Assembly: GCA_027578815.1 (NCBI GenBank)
Contig: JANBTH010000450.1
Coordinates: forward strand, 1-17,150
DNA length: 17,150 bases
DNA from: Coemansia sp. RSA 1804
Lineage: Eukaryota > Kickxellomycota > Kickxellomycetes > Kickxellales > Kickxellaceae
Reading direction: 5' to 3'
This document shows positions 1-7,695 of this stretch, piece by piece. Every line of letters begins with the position of its first letter. Positions within the stretch are counted from its first letter, which is position 1. The position numbers and the translations under genes were made by a program. The notes below the pieces were generated by a model that was given only the letters and a program-made list of their open reading frames with translations, was not told the DNA's origin and did no database searches.

Positions 1-151
1 TTAGCAATTTAGATGGCATAAACTCATTTGGAGAGCCCTGAGTGTCATTCTTGTACCAGTATCCTATTGCAATATTGGAAGTCGATAGTTCAAATTCATT
101 GCCAGTAAGGTATGTAACCTGTGAGGTGACAGAGTCGGTGAAAGATTCCAT
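1..151 (-). CDS. N-terminal fragment of a duplicated gene, left copy, runs off the window
   Basis: The ATG is at 151 on the minus strand and 50 codons are open to base 1, where the window cuts the gene. The peptide begins MESFTDSVTSQVTYLTGNE and ends near FMPSKLL. It is nearly the same as the peptide at 17000-17150, and the homology includes the upstream promoter with a TATA-like box 119 bases before each ATG. Conservation of frame, start and promoter in two copies is good evidence of a real gene. I do not recognise the family with certainty. The pattern of a short N-terminal segment followed by an FMPSKLL-type element vaguely recalls fungal HXXXD (BAHD-like) acyltransferases, but the catalytic region lies outside the window, so this is only a guess. 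Confidence 0.7.
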   Translation of the reverse strand, partial: MESFTDSVTSQVTYLTGNEFELSTSNIAIGYWYKNDTQGSPNEFMPSKLL

Positions 152-260
152 TCTGCTTAACAAAAAATGCAAGTAATCCTATACGAGATACGCAAACAAT
201 AAAAATATGATATGTGAAGGATACGAAAAAACAGGCATTGCGACAATGCGGACGACACAT

Positions 261-270
261 GTTTTATATG
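261..270 (-). promoter_or_regulatory. TATA-like box of the left paralogue
   Basis: On the minus strand this reads CATATAAAAC, starting 119 bases before the ATG at 151. The right copy has CATATAAAAT at the same 119-base distance, within a conserved stretch. Conservation in position and sequence suggests a promoter element. Confidence 0.5.
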
Positions 271-551
271 CCAAAGGACCATTTTCAAAATGATGAAAAT
301 ATTTTCTGGCAAAAAGCATTAGTGTTGAATTTCATTAATTAGAAGAAATGATAGAGTATGCAGTTGGAAATGGCAATGGAATTGGAAACAACCCAAACCA
401 CACTCAACAAGTGTGAAAAAGAAAGGATATCAGTATCTTATTACATGTCGGGTATTAGAAATGATAAAGTTGGATTTGTTCATGTTTTGTTGCATGTGTT
501 AAGAAGAAATGTAATATATGTAATTGAGGTAGTTTATTACTTAATCTAGCT

Positions 552-1633
552 TACACACATGATGACAATAAAACGAATATCAGACAATGTCAATCAGCAT
601 GTATTATTATGTTGGCTCTCAATCAATAGAAACACGATAGGCAGCCAACTGCTTATTAACAGTGCATGACTGGCTTCTTCCGGAATCTGTATCTGTTTTA
701 ATAACATCTATGGCATTGTGAGCTTCCAGACTGGTTTGTGACCTATAAACGAGCCATGGAAACCCAAAGACAAGACAGAGGAGTCAATCCTCGTCCCAGA
801 GTCTTTGAATGGATATGTAACAAAGTTTTAGATCACGAACAATCGAAACCCACACACAGAAGCCACGTGAGAAACGCCATGCTTATTTGGCAGAGGTGCA
901 AGGTAGCAATTTGAAATAGACCTGGCAGTTTATGTCCATTGTTCTGGCGATTGGATCAAAGAGAATTATTGCAGGGTGGTTTAAAGGCAAAGTTTATTTC
1001 GTTAACATGTATTGTTTAGCTTTTTTAATATGTGTTGTGAACACATACCCAAATGTGGTCTGGGAGAGATGATAAGAGGAATACGTGTACTCGCTCGGTC
1101 TCTTCCTTTAAGCAGATATTGGATACGTCCCGTCGGTTGGCGAAATTAGGGGGCTTGGCGAGATCTGAGCATTGTTTTTTCATGTCAATTATTATTCTAT
1201 GGCTAGCCCCTCTCTTTCCCCTTGTTAAAACATGAAACAGGTGTCTCCTTTTTCCCCTTGTTTTTTGTGTGTTTTCCAGATTTTTGCTTTTCATTGATGA
1301 TAAAAGCTTAAATTTCATTTGCCGTGTTTTCAGGGATGCATTGCTCTTTTTTTCGTTTCCTCTTTCCCCAATTATAGTAATGAAATTTTTAGGCAAAAAG
1401 CTTTGACCAATTCCTTTGCGTTGGAAGGGATTTTTTCTTCTTCCGAACACCTTTTGCAATCGATAATAACACCAGCGATTTCTCCTCCCTCTTTCTTTCC
1501 TCTTTGTACATTTCGACCTTATCAGTTCTCTTATCTCTCTCTGCTCCACTTTTTGGTATCCTTCCTTTACTTTGTTTATCAACTGTTGTTGTTTCTTCTT
1601 TTTATTCAACGTTGCTGGTGTTATATAGACACA
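552..1633. other. Spacer between the left paralogue arm and the phosphatase gene
   Basis: The first part holds the coding-like relic at 705-1019. From about 1100 to 1633 the plus strand is strongly pyrimidine-rich (many CTTT and TTCC runs), as expected for a fungal promoter and 5' leader. An in-frame ATG at 1319 precedes the phosphatase, but the stretch it opens translates to Phe/Leu/Ser-rich sequence typical of a translated pyrimidine tract. I see no tRNA or other RNA gene. Confidence 0.5.
705..1019 (+). pseudogene. Degraded coding-like frame, possible retroelement relic
   Basis: One frame stays open from 705 to a TAG at 1017-1019, broken by a single TGA at 912-914 and preceded by two stops (699-704). 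Its translation is well mixed and rich in Trp, Cys, His and Arg (for example CELPDWFVTYKRAMETQR, then RSHVRNAMLIWQRCKVAI). It continues in the same frame after the TGA with NRPGSLCPLFWRLDQRELLQ. This is unlike the low-complexity spacer around it. The tail weakly resembles the region downstream of the polymerase domain in non-LTR retrotransposon proteins, but I cannot name the family. No upstream domain or initiation context is seen, so it is most likely a dead fragment. Confidence 0.35.
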
Positions 1634-2557
1634 ATGACATCGATATCGTTGCCACCTGGCTGTGTGACATGCTATTTTGTTCGACACGGGGAGCGCGTGG
1701 ACCACATAGACGCAGAATGGAGCTACAGCGCACCGGTCCCGTATGATCCGCCGCTGACAGCAGAAGGCTCGTACCAGGCAAGACGAACAGGCGCGCTGAT
1801 ATACAGTCTGGAGAAGCAGGCGCAGGCGGAGGAAGAAGAAGAAGAGTCGGCTGCGCAAGTAACAGAGTATCTGATTGTCACGTCGCCGTTTCTCCGATGC
1901 GTGCAGACGGCAGAAGGGATATTCAAGGGCTTCGGGCAGTCGTGGGCAAAGGAAAGAGAAACTAGTACTGGTGGTGGTGGTGGGATTTCCGATCCCTCGG
2001 GCGCGTGGAGAATTGCGGTGGAGCCTGGGCTCTCGGAGGTGATGAGCGAGAGCTATTTCTCGCAGCAGGTTCCCAACTCCATTATAACGTGGAGGAAGCG
2101 AGAGCTTGAAGCCAGCGAACAGCGCGGATACGGAGGGGGAGGTGGCGGAGGAGTGCATTATGCGGAGGGGTATGTTCCTGCAAGCGAGCAGATGCCGCAT
2201 TTTCCAGAAAACTTCCAGAACATGATGGCGCGGTTTGTGTCGACGTTAGATCAGGTCGTGACCAGACAGATCGACCAGGCATCGCGGGAGGCTGTCAGGG
2301 CCCGTGGGAGTCTGCAAACCAGACGCAGGGTCGTTATCTTTGTCACACACGGCGCCGGAGTAGGGTCGCTTCTCTGGGCCACCACGCAGCAGGTCGGCTT
2401 CAACGATATCGGCTACTGCTGCGTCACCAGGGCCCGCATCCTGGGCAGAAAGTCATCGCTCCCGCTGCCTATGTTCGGCACCTCGCGCGTGCCAGCATAT
2501 TCGTGGAAAGTCGACTACAACGCCTACTCGGGCCACTTGGCTAGACCGTCAAGGTGA
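1634..2557 (+). CDS. UBASH3/Sts-like histidine phosphatase (phosphoglycerate mutase superfamily)
   Basis: The 307-residue protein belongs to the histidine phosphatase superfamily, whose members remove phosphate via a phospho-histidine. The signature FVRHGERVDH gives the nucleophile His18 and Arg17. SPFLRCVQTAEGIFKGF has Arg88 and closely matches the SPxLRCVQTA block of UBASH3/Sts phosphatases. Glu135 in VEPGLSEV fits the acid residue, and FVTHGAGVGSLL supplies the second catalytic His239. The UBA and SH3 parts of animal UBASH3 are absent; this is the phosphatase domain alone. Two glycine runs (about residues 112-116 and 166-172) look like insertions in surface loops, and there is a Glu-rich stretch near residues 65-71. 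I chose the ATG at 1634 because it lies just before the domain and follows a pyrimidine-rich leader. The gene is convergent with uS7m, 159 bases away. The substrate is unknown. Confidence 0.85.
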   Translation: MTSISLPPGCVTCYFVRHGERVDHIDAEWSYSAPVPYDPPLTAEGSYQARRTGALIYSLEKQAQAEEEEEESAAQVTEYLIVTSPFLRCVQTAEGIFKGFGQSWAKERETSTGGGGGISDPSGAWRIAVEPGLSEVMSESYFSQQVPNSIITWRKRELEASEQRGYGGGGGGGVHYAEGYVPASEQMPHFPENFQNMMARFVSTLDQVVTRQIDQASREAVRARGSLQTRRRVVIFVTHGAGVGSLLWATTQQVGFNDIGYCCVTRARILGRKSSLPLPMFGTSRVPAYSWKVDYNAYSGHLARPSR

Positions 2558-2716
2558 CGATGGTGGATCATTCGTATTGGGGAACAAGCGAACCTGTTCA
2601 TCCAGCTCACGCTTCTTTATCCTTTTATTCCTTTCACGTTGTTATCATGTAGAACAAACCCCCTCCCTCAACGCAAAGCAAAGCAAGGTCTATACTATAC
2701 TACTAAGCCGCATTGC

Positions 2717-3343
2717 CTAGAACGAAGTCTCCCGCATGCGGATGTTGGACCGGTTAGCCAGCACGGTTTTGTGCAGGGACAGCTTCTTCTCGAGAATACC
2801 GGATGTGCCATTGACAATGGCCTGCAGCTCGCCCGACAAGCGCATAAAGAGACTGCGCTCTTTCCTCTTATCAACAGCAGCGAGGAGCCAGACGATCGCA
2901 CGCCGCCTCCTCTGGCGAATATTAAGCGCGCGAGGGATGTGGACGACCTTTGACCCAATACGCGTGCTCTTCGTCTCCATCATCGGGGACGCCAGGTCGA
3001 TTGCGTCGGAGAGCAGTTTGTACGGATCCGAGTTGGACGTCTGGCGGATGTCGCGGAGCGCAAGCTGCACGAATCGCTCGGCCTTCATTTTCTCCCCATT
3101 CCGCATGATCATGTTCACTAGCTGCGAGAGAAGCGGATCCGACCGCAGGCGCTGCCGCTCCTCGGCCGTGACTACCGGCATTGGCATGTTCGTGCGCTTG
3201 TTGATTTCAATGTTCGAATTTATTACCACCTTCTTCATTATGTCTGTCTGCTTCCTAGTCACGTATGTGCGGGAGGCCCCGCTACCGAGAGGTGCTGGGA
3301 CCTTAATTGCTGTTGTTGCCGAGTGGAGAAGTGAACGAAACAT
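2717..3343 (-). CDS. RSM7: Mitochondrial small-subunit ribosomal protein uS7m
   Basis: The 208-residue protein of the uS7 family binds the 3' domain of small-subunit rRNA and nucleates the head of the small subunit, here in mitochondria. The conserved region runs from about residue 65 to the end: DPLLSQLVNMIMRNGEKMKAE, then ASPMMETKSTRIGSKVVHIP, then RQRRRRAIVWLLAAVDKRKE, the MRLSGEL helix, and a C-terminal LHKTVLANRSNIRMRE that matches the usual HKMAEANRA..R ending. The start at 3343 yields MFRSLLHSATTAIKVPAPLG, a basic, acid-free presequence suited to mitochondrial import. The in-frame ATG at 3442 would add a hydrophobic stretch that is probably leader. It faces the NDUFAF4-like gene across a 447-base divergent promoter. 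Confidence 0.9.
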   Translation of the reverse strand: MFRSLLHSATTAIKVPAPLGSGASRTYVTRKQTDIMKKVVINSNIEINKRTNMPMPVVTAEERQRLRSDPLLSQLVNMIMRNGEKMKAERFVQLALRDIRQTSNSDPYKLLSDAIDLASPMMETKSTRIGSKVVHIPRALNIRQRRRRAIVWLLAAVDKRKERSLFMRLSGELQAIVNGTSGILEKKLSLHKTVLANRSNIRMRETSF

Positions 3344-3790
3344 TGCCAATAGACCGTTTACCTGTTTTGTTATTAGTATAGAAAGAGAGATTGAGAGATG
3401 AGCTAAGAATAAACACGAGAAAGAACAAGCTATTCTCAGCATTTCGTTTATCGTTCAGGCAGCAAGATTAGAGAACAAAAAAATTGCCCCGATTATTTCG
3501 CAGCTTGATTAATCAGCAGCTACAGCCCCGATCAGATCGGGAAGTCAGCCAATTTCATCAGCAGGGATTATGCTGTGCATTTCACTGATCGCATCACAGC
3601 GAAAACGGAAGAGAAATGAAGTCTCTTTTTTCCATACTTTATTTTATCATTCTGCTCTTTCTTTCCACAACAAATCCACAAGCACTCTTTCTTCGTTCTA
3701 TCCGTTCTACTGAAGCAACCTTTTTCTTCTTTTTTCTGTAACGAGGCGGAGCAACGACATCAAGCAAACAAATAAAGGTGGAGGGAAATA
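3344..3790. promoter_or_regulatory. Divergent promoter between uS7m and the NDUFAF4-like gene
   Basis: The 447-base region separates two head-to-head ATGs. It contains a CCAAT box at 3549-3553 (the target of HAP/NF-Y, which in fungi often controls respiratory genes), a near-perfect palindrome CCGATCAGATCGG at about 3528-3540, and TTGATTAATCA near 3506. The part next to the plus-strand gene is pyrimidine-rich. No RNA gene is seen. Regulatory function is inferred from layout and motifs. Confidence 0.55.
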
Positions 3791-3891
3791 ATGGGCCAAG
3801 CAGTGTCCAAAAAGTCCAGTGCCGCAGCACAAGCAGCCAGCAATAATGCTGGTCGGAGACTGCGGCTGTCTCGCACTCTGCCGCAGCAAGA

Positions 3892-3929
<38 letters not shown>

Positions 3930-4360
3930 CAGAAGTGCAAGGCGAAGCAGAGCAGAGGAAAACACAGCAGCATCCGCCGCCGCGGCTGGTGACACGTGAG
4001 GAGATGCTGAGGGAGGCGGAGACAGACGAAGGCAGCGAACAACAGCAGAACCAAAACGCCAGGCTTGCCGAGAACCTAAAGTACTTTCTGAATCCAAAGG
4101 AGCTGCTGACGCCGATCACGCCAACCGATCCGGAGAGCAACACCAATGTGCAGGCGCTGCGGAGCAGGCGCGAGGACGATGATCTGGAGGTTGTTGGCAG
4201 AATCAACCGCGTCAAGAGCTCGCAGATCACCATGCTGCTGCGTGAGCTGGATAACAGCCCCGGTAATGGTGGCAGCGCGGTTGACCGGGTGGCGGCAAAG
4301 TACGGCGTGGATAAGGAGACGGTTACACAGCTTGCCCGCTTTCTGAGCCCCTGTGTCTGA
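3791..4360 (+). CDS. Probable NDUFAF4-like mitochondrial complex I assembly factor (UPF0240-type), with poly-Q insert
   Basis: The 189-residue protein begins MGQAVSKKSS, a good N-myristoylation context (Gly2, Ser6, Lys7-8). Human NDUFAF4 also starts MG and has the same order of elements: a proline/arginine motif followed by an MLRE or LLRE helix (here PPPRLVTREEMLREAE, residues 62-76), a short helix before DPxS-like text, and a C-terminal segment in which a Leu-rich helix is followed by xIAxKYxxDxxxVxxLxxF (here VDRVAAKYGVDKETVTQLARF, about 164-184). I infer the same role: assembly of the complex I matrix arm at the inner membrane. A run of 12 Gln (35-46) encoded by CAA plus 11 CAG is an oddity. 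Sharing a promoter with uS7m supports a mitochondrial job. The similarity is distant, and another small myristoylated protein is possible. Confidence 0.55.
3896..3928 (+). repeat. (CAG)11 microsatellite encoding poly-Gln
   Basis: Eleven perfect CAG units follow one CAA codon in the NDUFAF4-like gene. A pure CAG tract in frame can expand or contract without breaking the gene, so its length may vary between strains. Confidence 0.95.
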
Positions 4361-4903
4361 GATTGCCTGAAATAGACCCGATTACGGAAAAAGCACACAT
4401 CTTCTTCCTCTTTCCAGCACATACAAGTCAGTCAAGCACCCAAGCCTTCATTTCATTGTGCAACTGGAAAGACGAGGCTGGGCCCGCTGCGCAATGTAGA
4501 AGAAAGAAGAAGAAAAAAGTTGCTGCTTCCCTCTCTCTCATCTCAAAGCTCAACGTCCTTTTTTTTCTTTCCCCTGCTCCGCGTATGTTTTCACTCTGCG
4601 TTTGTGGAAACGAAAAGCATTTCTTATTACATATACCCACCCTCTTTTTGTGCTGCGGCAGCACAAAAAGAAAAAAGGGTCCATAGATAACTAGCGTACA
4701 AAGAGCTGGGTGGTTTGCTTCGTTCTTTGGCTTCCTACACATGAACTGCCACTTTAGTTCTATTTAATAACGCTGTCGCCTCCCATCCCTGGTCTTCTTT
4801 TCTTTCCCTTTTCTTCTTCATATTTATCTTACTATTCTCTTTACTATTAAAGAACCAAGTACATAGCACATCATCCATACATATATTAACCTTCTTTTTC
4901 GAA
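4361..4903. promoter_or_regulatory. Intergenic region: 3' end of the NDUFAF4-like gene and promoter of the IFRD gene
   Basis: The 542 bases carry purine and pyrimidine tracts, a perfect 13-bp inverted repeat at 4644-4670, and a T/C-rich stretch (4790-4900) leading to the IFRD start. I see no open frame of substance and no RNA gene. Confidence 0.45.
4644..4670. repeat. Perfect 13-bp inverted repeat with one-base spacer
   Basis: CTTTTTGTGCTGC is followed by a single G and then GCAGCACAAAAAG, its exact reverse complement. As RNA it would form a long stem, though a one-base loop would open the top pairs. As DNA it is a candidate dyad binding site or cruciform. It sits 283 bases after the NDUFAF4-like stop and 233 bases before the IFRD start, so it could belong to a 3' UTR or to the next promoter. 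Confidence 0.85.
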
Positions 4904-6388
4904 ATGGCGTATACAACAAAAGAATTACTTCAGATAGCATTTGGCACCGGACGTGTTCCCAACGCCGGCGGCCGCCCAGGAAAGGGAGACAAGCCCTCGC
5001 GGAAGACAGGAACGCCCAAGGCGGCAAGAGGCAGCGCACAGAGCAGCAACTACGGAAGCCGCACGGCCAGTCGCGATGTCAGCGACGACGAAGCCGATGA
5101 CGACGCAAGCATTGCGTCTGACGAGGGGTGGATGACGTACGACCTGGGCGATATGAAGTCATCGAATGACAACGGCGCAGAAGACGAAGCGGCCGGTTCG
5201 GCAATAAGCGACTGGGAAACGCAGCTGAATGATGCGCTGGACTCGTTGGCGGAGAAGCGCGGAGTGTCGAGGGAGAAGGTGCTTGCCTCTGTGGTTCGCA
5301 TCCTGTCGCATGTGCACGCCGGCGACGGATTCGAGGGAAACAGCCTGACTTGCCTCGAGGCACTGCGCAAATGCGTGCGCACGGCAAAGTCGACGCTCGA
5401 GGCGCAGCTGGCCATCCGCGGCGTGTCGCTCTGGTTCATTAGCTTTGGCGTTGACGCTGATCCCGAGGACTATAATTCCGTCAGCGATCAGCTCAAGGCC
5501 ATTGCGCTTGATCGGGAGGGCCGCACAGCAGCGGTGCGCGCCGTTGCGGTGGGCGCGCTTGGAATGGCCAACTTTGTAGCTGGAGCCGACCACAACGATG
5601 CTGCGCAGCTGATGGACGAGGTTGTGCATAGGCTGATTCTCGAGCCTGCGCTTGTCAGCGGCGAGGTGAAGGAGGACGCGGCTGTTGTGCGCCAAGCGCT
5701 CGAGACATACGGGTTCCTTATGACTGTAGTTATTGATGGCGATGCGGGGCTTGCGGACCAGCTGTTTGAGACTGCTTTCGAGGCGCATATCCGCGCACTG
5801 GGCGCCGACGACATCAATGTGCGTCTGGCTGCCGCCCAGAACTTTGCGCTTGTGCATTCGTCTCTGGCGCGCGAGAACAGCGATTTCGACAATCCTCACG
5901 GCAACACTACCTCGCAGGAGCGGATCCAGTCGCCTGCCTTTGAGTTCGAGCGTCAGGAAGAGCTTGTCGCTACGCTTCGCATGCTCAGCCACCAGAGCTC
6001 CAAGAAACAAGGAAGGCGCCATATGCTTGTTCAGCGCTCGATGATGCGCGATATCCTGCGCACCATCGAGATTGGCGAGACTCCAAACTTCAAGTTCTTG
6101 TTCAACAAGAAGACCATCCGGTTCGACGATTGGACCCGCATCGTGCGTCTGCATACCTTCAAGACCGTTCTTGGCGATGGCCTGCCTGCGCATTTTGCCG
6201 AGAATCCGATGCTGCAGGATGTCTTCCAGCCCGACTCCGTTATTGGCGCTAAGGAGGATTCCGATGACGAGGATGGTCGCGTTGTTGTCGATCCCAGCTC
6301 GGCCAAGGCTAAGGCGAGAACTATCAACTTACAGAAACGCCGCAAAGACGCCTATGCTGCAAAGCACCAGATGGATGACGGCTACTAG
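4904..6388 (+). CDS. Interferon-related developmental regulator (IFRD) family protein
   Basis: The 494-residue protein is related to animal IFRD1/IFRD2 (Tis7/SKMc15). Residues about 100-385 form the helical IFRD repeat region: ADDINVRLAAAQNFALVHSS mirrors the DDVNMRIAAGESLALL block of IFRD1. Residues about 371-441 form the C-terminal IFRD domain: MLVQRSMMRDILRTIE, a DDW motif, VLGDGLPAHFAENPMLQDVF, matching the family's Q-R-S-F/M-R-D-x-L-R and LGxGMxxHL...N. The end is basic (ARTINLQKRRKDAYAAKH), as in IFRD1. The N-terminus is basic and low-complexity, then acidic (SDDEADDDASIASDE, 60-74). Animal IFRD2 binds inactive ribosomes and IFRD1 is a transcription co-regulator; which role applies here is unknown. 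Codons are GC-rich like its neighbours. No intron is needed. Confidence 0.9.
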   Translation: MAYTTKELLQIAFGTGRVPNAGGRPGKGDKPSRKTGTPKAARGSAQSSNYGSRTASRDVSDDEADDDASIASDEGWMTYDLGDMKSSNDNGAEDEAAGSAISDWETQLNDALDSLAEKRGVSREKVLASVVRILSHVHAGDGFEGNSLTCLEALRKCVRTAKSTLEAQLAIRGVSLWFISFGVDADPEDYNSVSDQLKAIALDREGRTAAVRAVAVGALGMANFVAGADHNDAAQLMDEVVHRLILEPALVSGEVKEDAAVVRQALETYGFLMTVVIDGDAGLADQLFETAFEAHIRALGADDINVRLAAAQNFALVHSSLARENSDFDNPHGNTTSQERIQSPAFEFERQEELVATLRMLSHQSSKKQGRRHMLVQRSMMRDILRTIEIGETPNFKFLFNKKTIRFDDWTRIVRLHTFKTVLGDGLPAHFAENPMLQDVFQPDSVIGAKEDSDDEDGRVVVDPSSAKAKARTINLQKRRKDAYAAKHQMDDGY

Positions 6389-6601
6389 ATTGGTTAAAGT
6401 AATAGCGGTTAGTTCTTTTTTTTTTGCAAATTGCTCATTCATCCTGGCGTTTCCAAGTATCTTATTGACGAGTGCTTATTATTTGAATATAAAGTACTTT
6501 AAAAAAAGTATTATAATTGTTTCGACAACAGCCAAAAAAGAAACTATGCGCAATCTTGTGTTTCCTTCGCTATTATTTGAACACGTAGACCCAGCAGGTA
6601 C

Positions 6602-6602
<1 letters not shown>

Positions 6603-6638
<36 letters not shown>
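6603..6638. repeat. (TTA)12 microsatellite
   Basis: Twelve perfect TTA units lie 215 bases downstream of the IFRD stop codon, in or just past its 3' UTR. Confidence 0.95.
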
Positions 6639-6639
<1 letters not shown>

Positions 6640-7144
6640 GACATTCTCAGTAAAAAGCACAAAAATACATTGCTCTAATCATCTTGCTGATGAGGCAGTA
6701 TTTGAAAATTTTCTATCACCATCCGTAGTTTGCTTTAAAAATTCAGCGCTTCTATTAATTAGACTTGGAGGTATAATGGTAGTATCAACCTTTTTATGCA
6801 TAACCACGGAATCCATGCTTTGGTACCAGGATGGTTGTACACTTAGTTTCATTTTATTCTCTATGGAATGTGACATGAATGTTTTTCTTTGTTATTTTTT
6901 GTACTAATCTTGCAATATAGAAAAATGTGACAGTGAAGGGAGAAGTTGCTTTTCCAATTTTTTTGTCGTAAAATTCAAACGTAATGATGTATACGCTACC
7001 TTTATAGTATTTTTGCTGTAGACGTATGGTTGTTGCCTGCTTGTGTGGCATTTCAAATATTTTACACTCTATCATTTAGCTGTGTAAGTAAAAACTGCGT
7101 ACACCGCTAATACACGTGGATTTTTAATATAAAATATAGATGTT

Positions 7145-7184
7145 GTTTCCGTTTCCGTTTCCGTTCCTGTTTCCGTTCTTCCGT
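7145..7184. repeat. Degenerate (GTTTCC) repeat
   Basis: GTTTCC is repeated three times and is followed by variant units (GTTCCT, GTTTCC, GTTCTTCC). It is a short pyrimidine-rich minisatellite with no coding frame I trust. Confidence 0.8.
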
Positions 7185-7542
7185 TTTGCTTTTTTGTTTA
7201 ATAAGCACATAATACCACTCTTTCTCTCTACACTCGGTTATCTTGATACACATGTGTTTTGTAGAGTGGTTAATATGAAATTCTGCACATGCCACAGTCA
7301 CTATGGTGGACATAGGAGCAAGTGGGAATTTCTGAAACAACCCGTTCACTGAGCTGGACTATTATAAGGCCCCCTCTCTTTTAAAAGAAGCGCATCTTGA
7401 GCGTGCAGAAAGATGGGGTAAGTTTTGTTTCTTTCTGGTCTTTGGTTTACACTTTGTATTCTGGATTTATATGCAAATAAAAGTAAAAAATAATTATAGT
7501 ATTTCTGTCTGGTTCTAATAAACAAACCACTGCTTGTTCTGG

Positions 7543-7695
7543 CTAATTGAATATGAACTTGCGTTTGTTTTTTGATTTGCCAGCGCTTTTTGCCGTATCC
7601 TTGCTTGCTTGTCCGTCGGATTTTGCTACATCCGTGAGACTTTGGAACATTGGTTCACTATATTTGTAATCTCTTATAAAAAATGCCTCATCCAT
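7543..7695 (-). CDS. Possible small ORF or last exon, lysine/serine-rich, unknown
   Basis: From ATG 7695 the minus strand encodes 50 residues starting MDEAFFIRDYKYSEPMFQSL and ending in a basic KSKNKRKFIFN. The frame is open for 16 codons further upstream without an ATG, and a TTTCCAG (splice-acceptor-like) lies just before it, so it could be a terminal exon. A TATAAAAA on the minus strand lies near 7845-7852. The composition is mixed rather than low-complexity, but the codons are AT-rich, unlike the firm genes in this window. I do not recognise it, and chance is a serious alternative. Confidence 0.2.
   Translation of the reverse strand: MDEAFFIRDYKYSEPMFQSLTDVAKSDGQASKDTAKSAGKSKNKRKFIFN

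Larger units (their letters stand above)
1..540. repeat. Inverted duplication, left arm (partner about 16605-17150)
   Basis: Read as reverse complement, this arm aligns with the right end of the window. Matching positions sum to 17151 from the edges to the TATA-like box (270 pairs with 16881) and to 17152 at 352/16800 and 412/16740, so there is only about one net indel over 400 bases. The outer 77 bases are identical. Coding DNA and promoter are highly similar, and similarity fades beyond about 500-540. The arm holds the 5' part of a gene plus its promoter. No target-site duplication or transposase is visible. Confidence 0.85.

Noticed and set aside
358..549. 63-codon plus-strand ORF
   Set aside because: It lies antisense within the upstream part of the duplicated arm. 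The frame is not preserved in the right arm and the composition is Val/Ile/Tyr spacer-like.
1319..1633. N-terminal extension of the phosphatase from an upstream ATG
   Set aside because: The added 105 residues are Phe/Leu/Ser-rich, as any frame of a CT-rich leader would be. The domain starts right after the ATG at 1634.
1025..2200. 391-codon minus-strand ORF opposite the phosphatase gene
   Set aside because: It is the mirror of the pyrimidine-rich leader and of the phosphatase coding frame. Basic low-complexity text without domain pattern.
3344..3442. N-terminal extension of uS7m by 33 residues
   Set aside because: It would put a hydrophobic signal-like stretch before a good mitochondrial presequence; the ATG at 3343 is the simpler start.
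3760..4422. 220-codon minus-strand ORF with a long Cys run
   Set aside because: The Cys run is simply the CAG tract read on the other strand; the plus-strand frame has the family features.
5159..6193. 344-codon minus-strand ORF opposite IFRD
   Set aside because: A shadow frame of the GC-rich IFRD coding sequence; no domain pattern.
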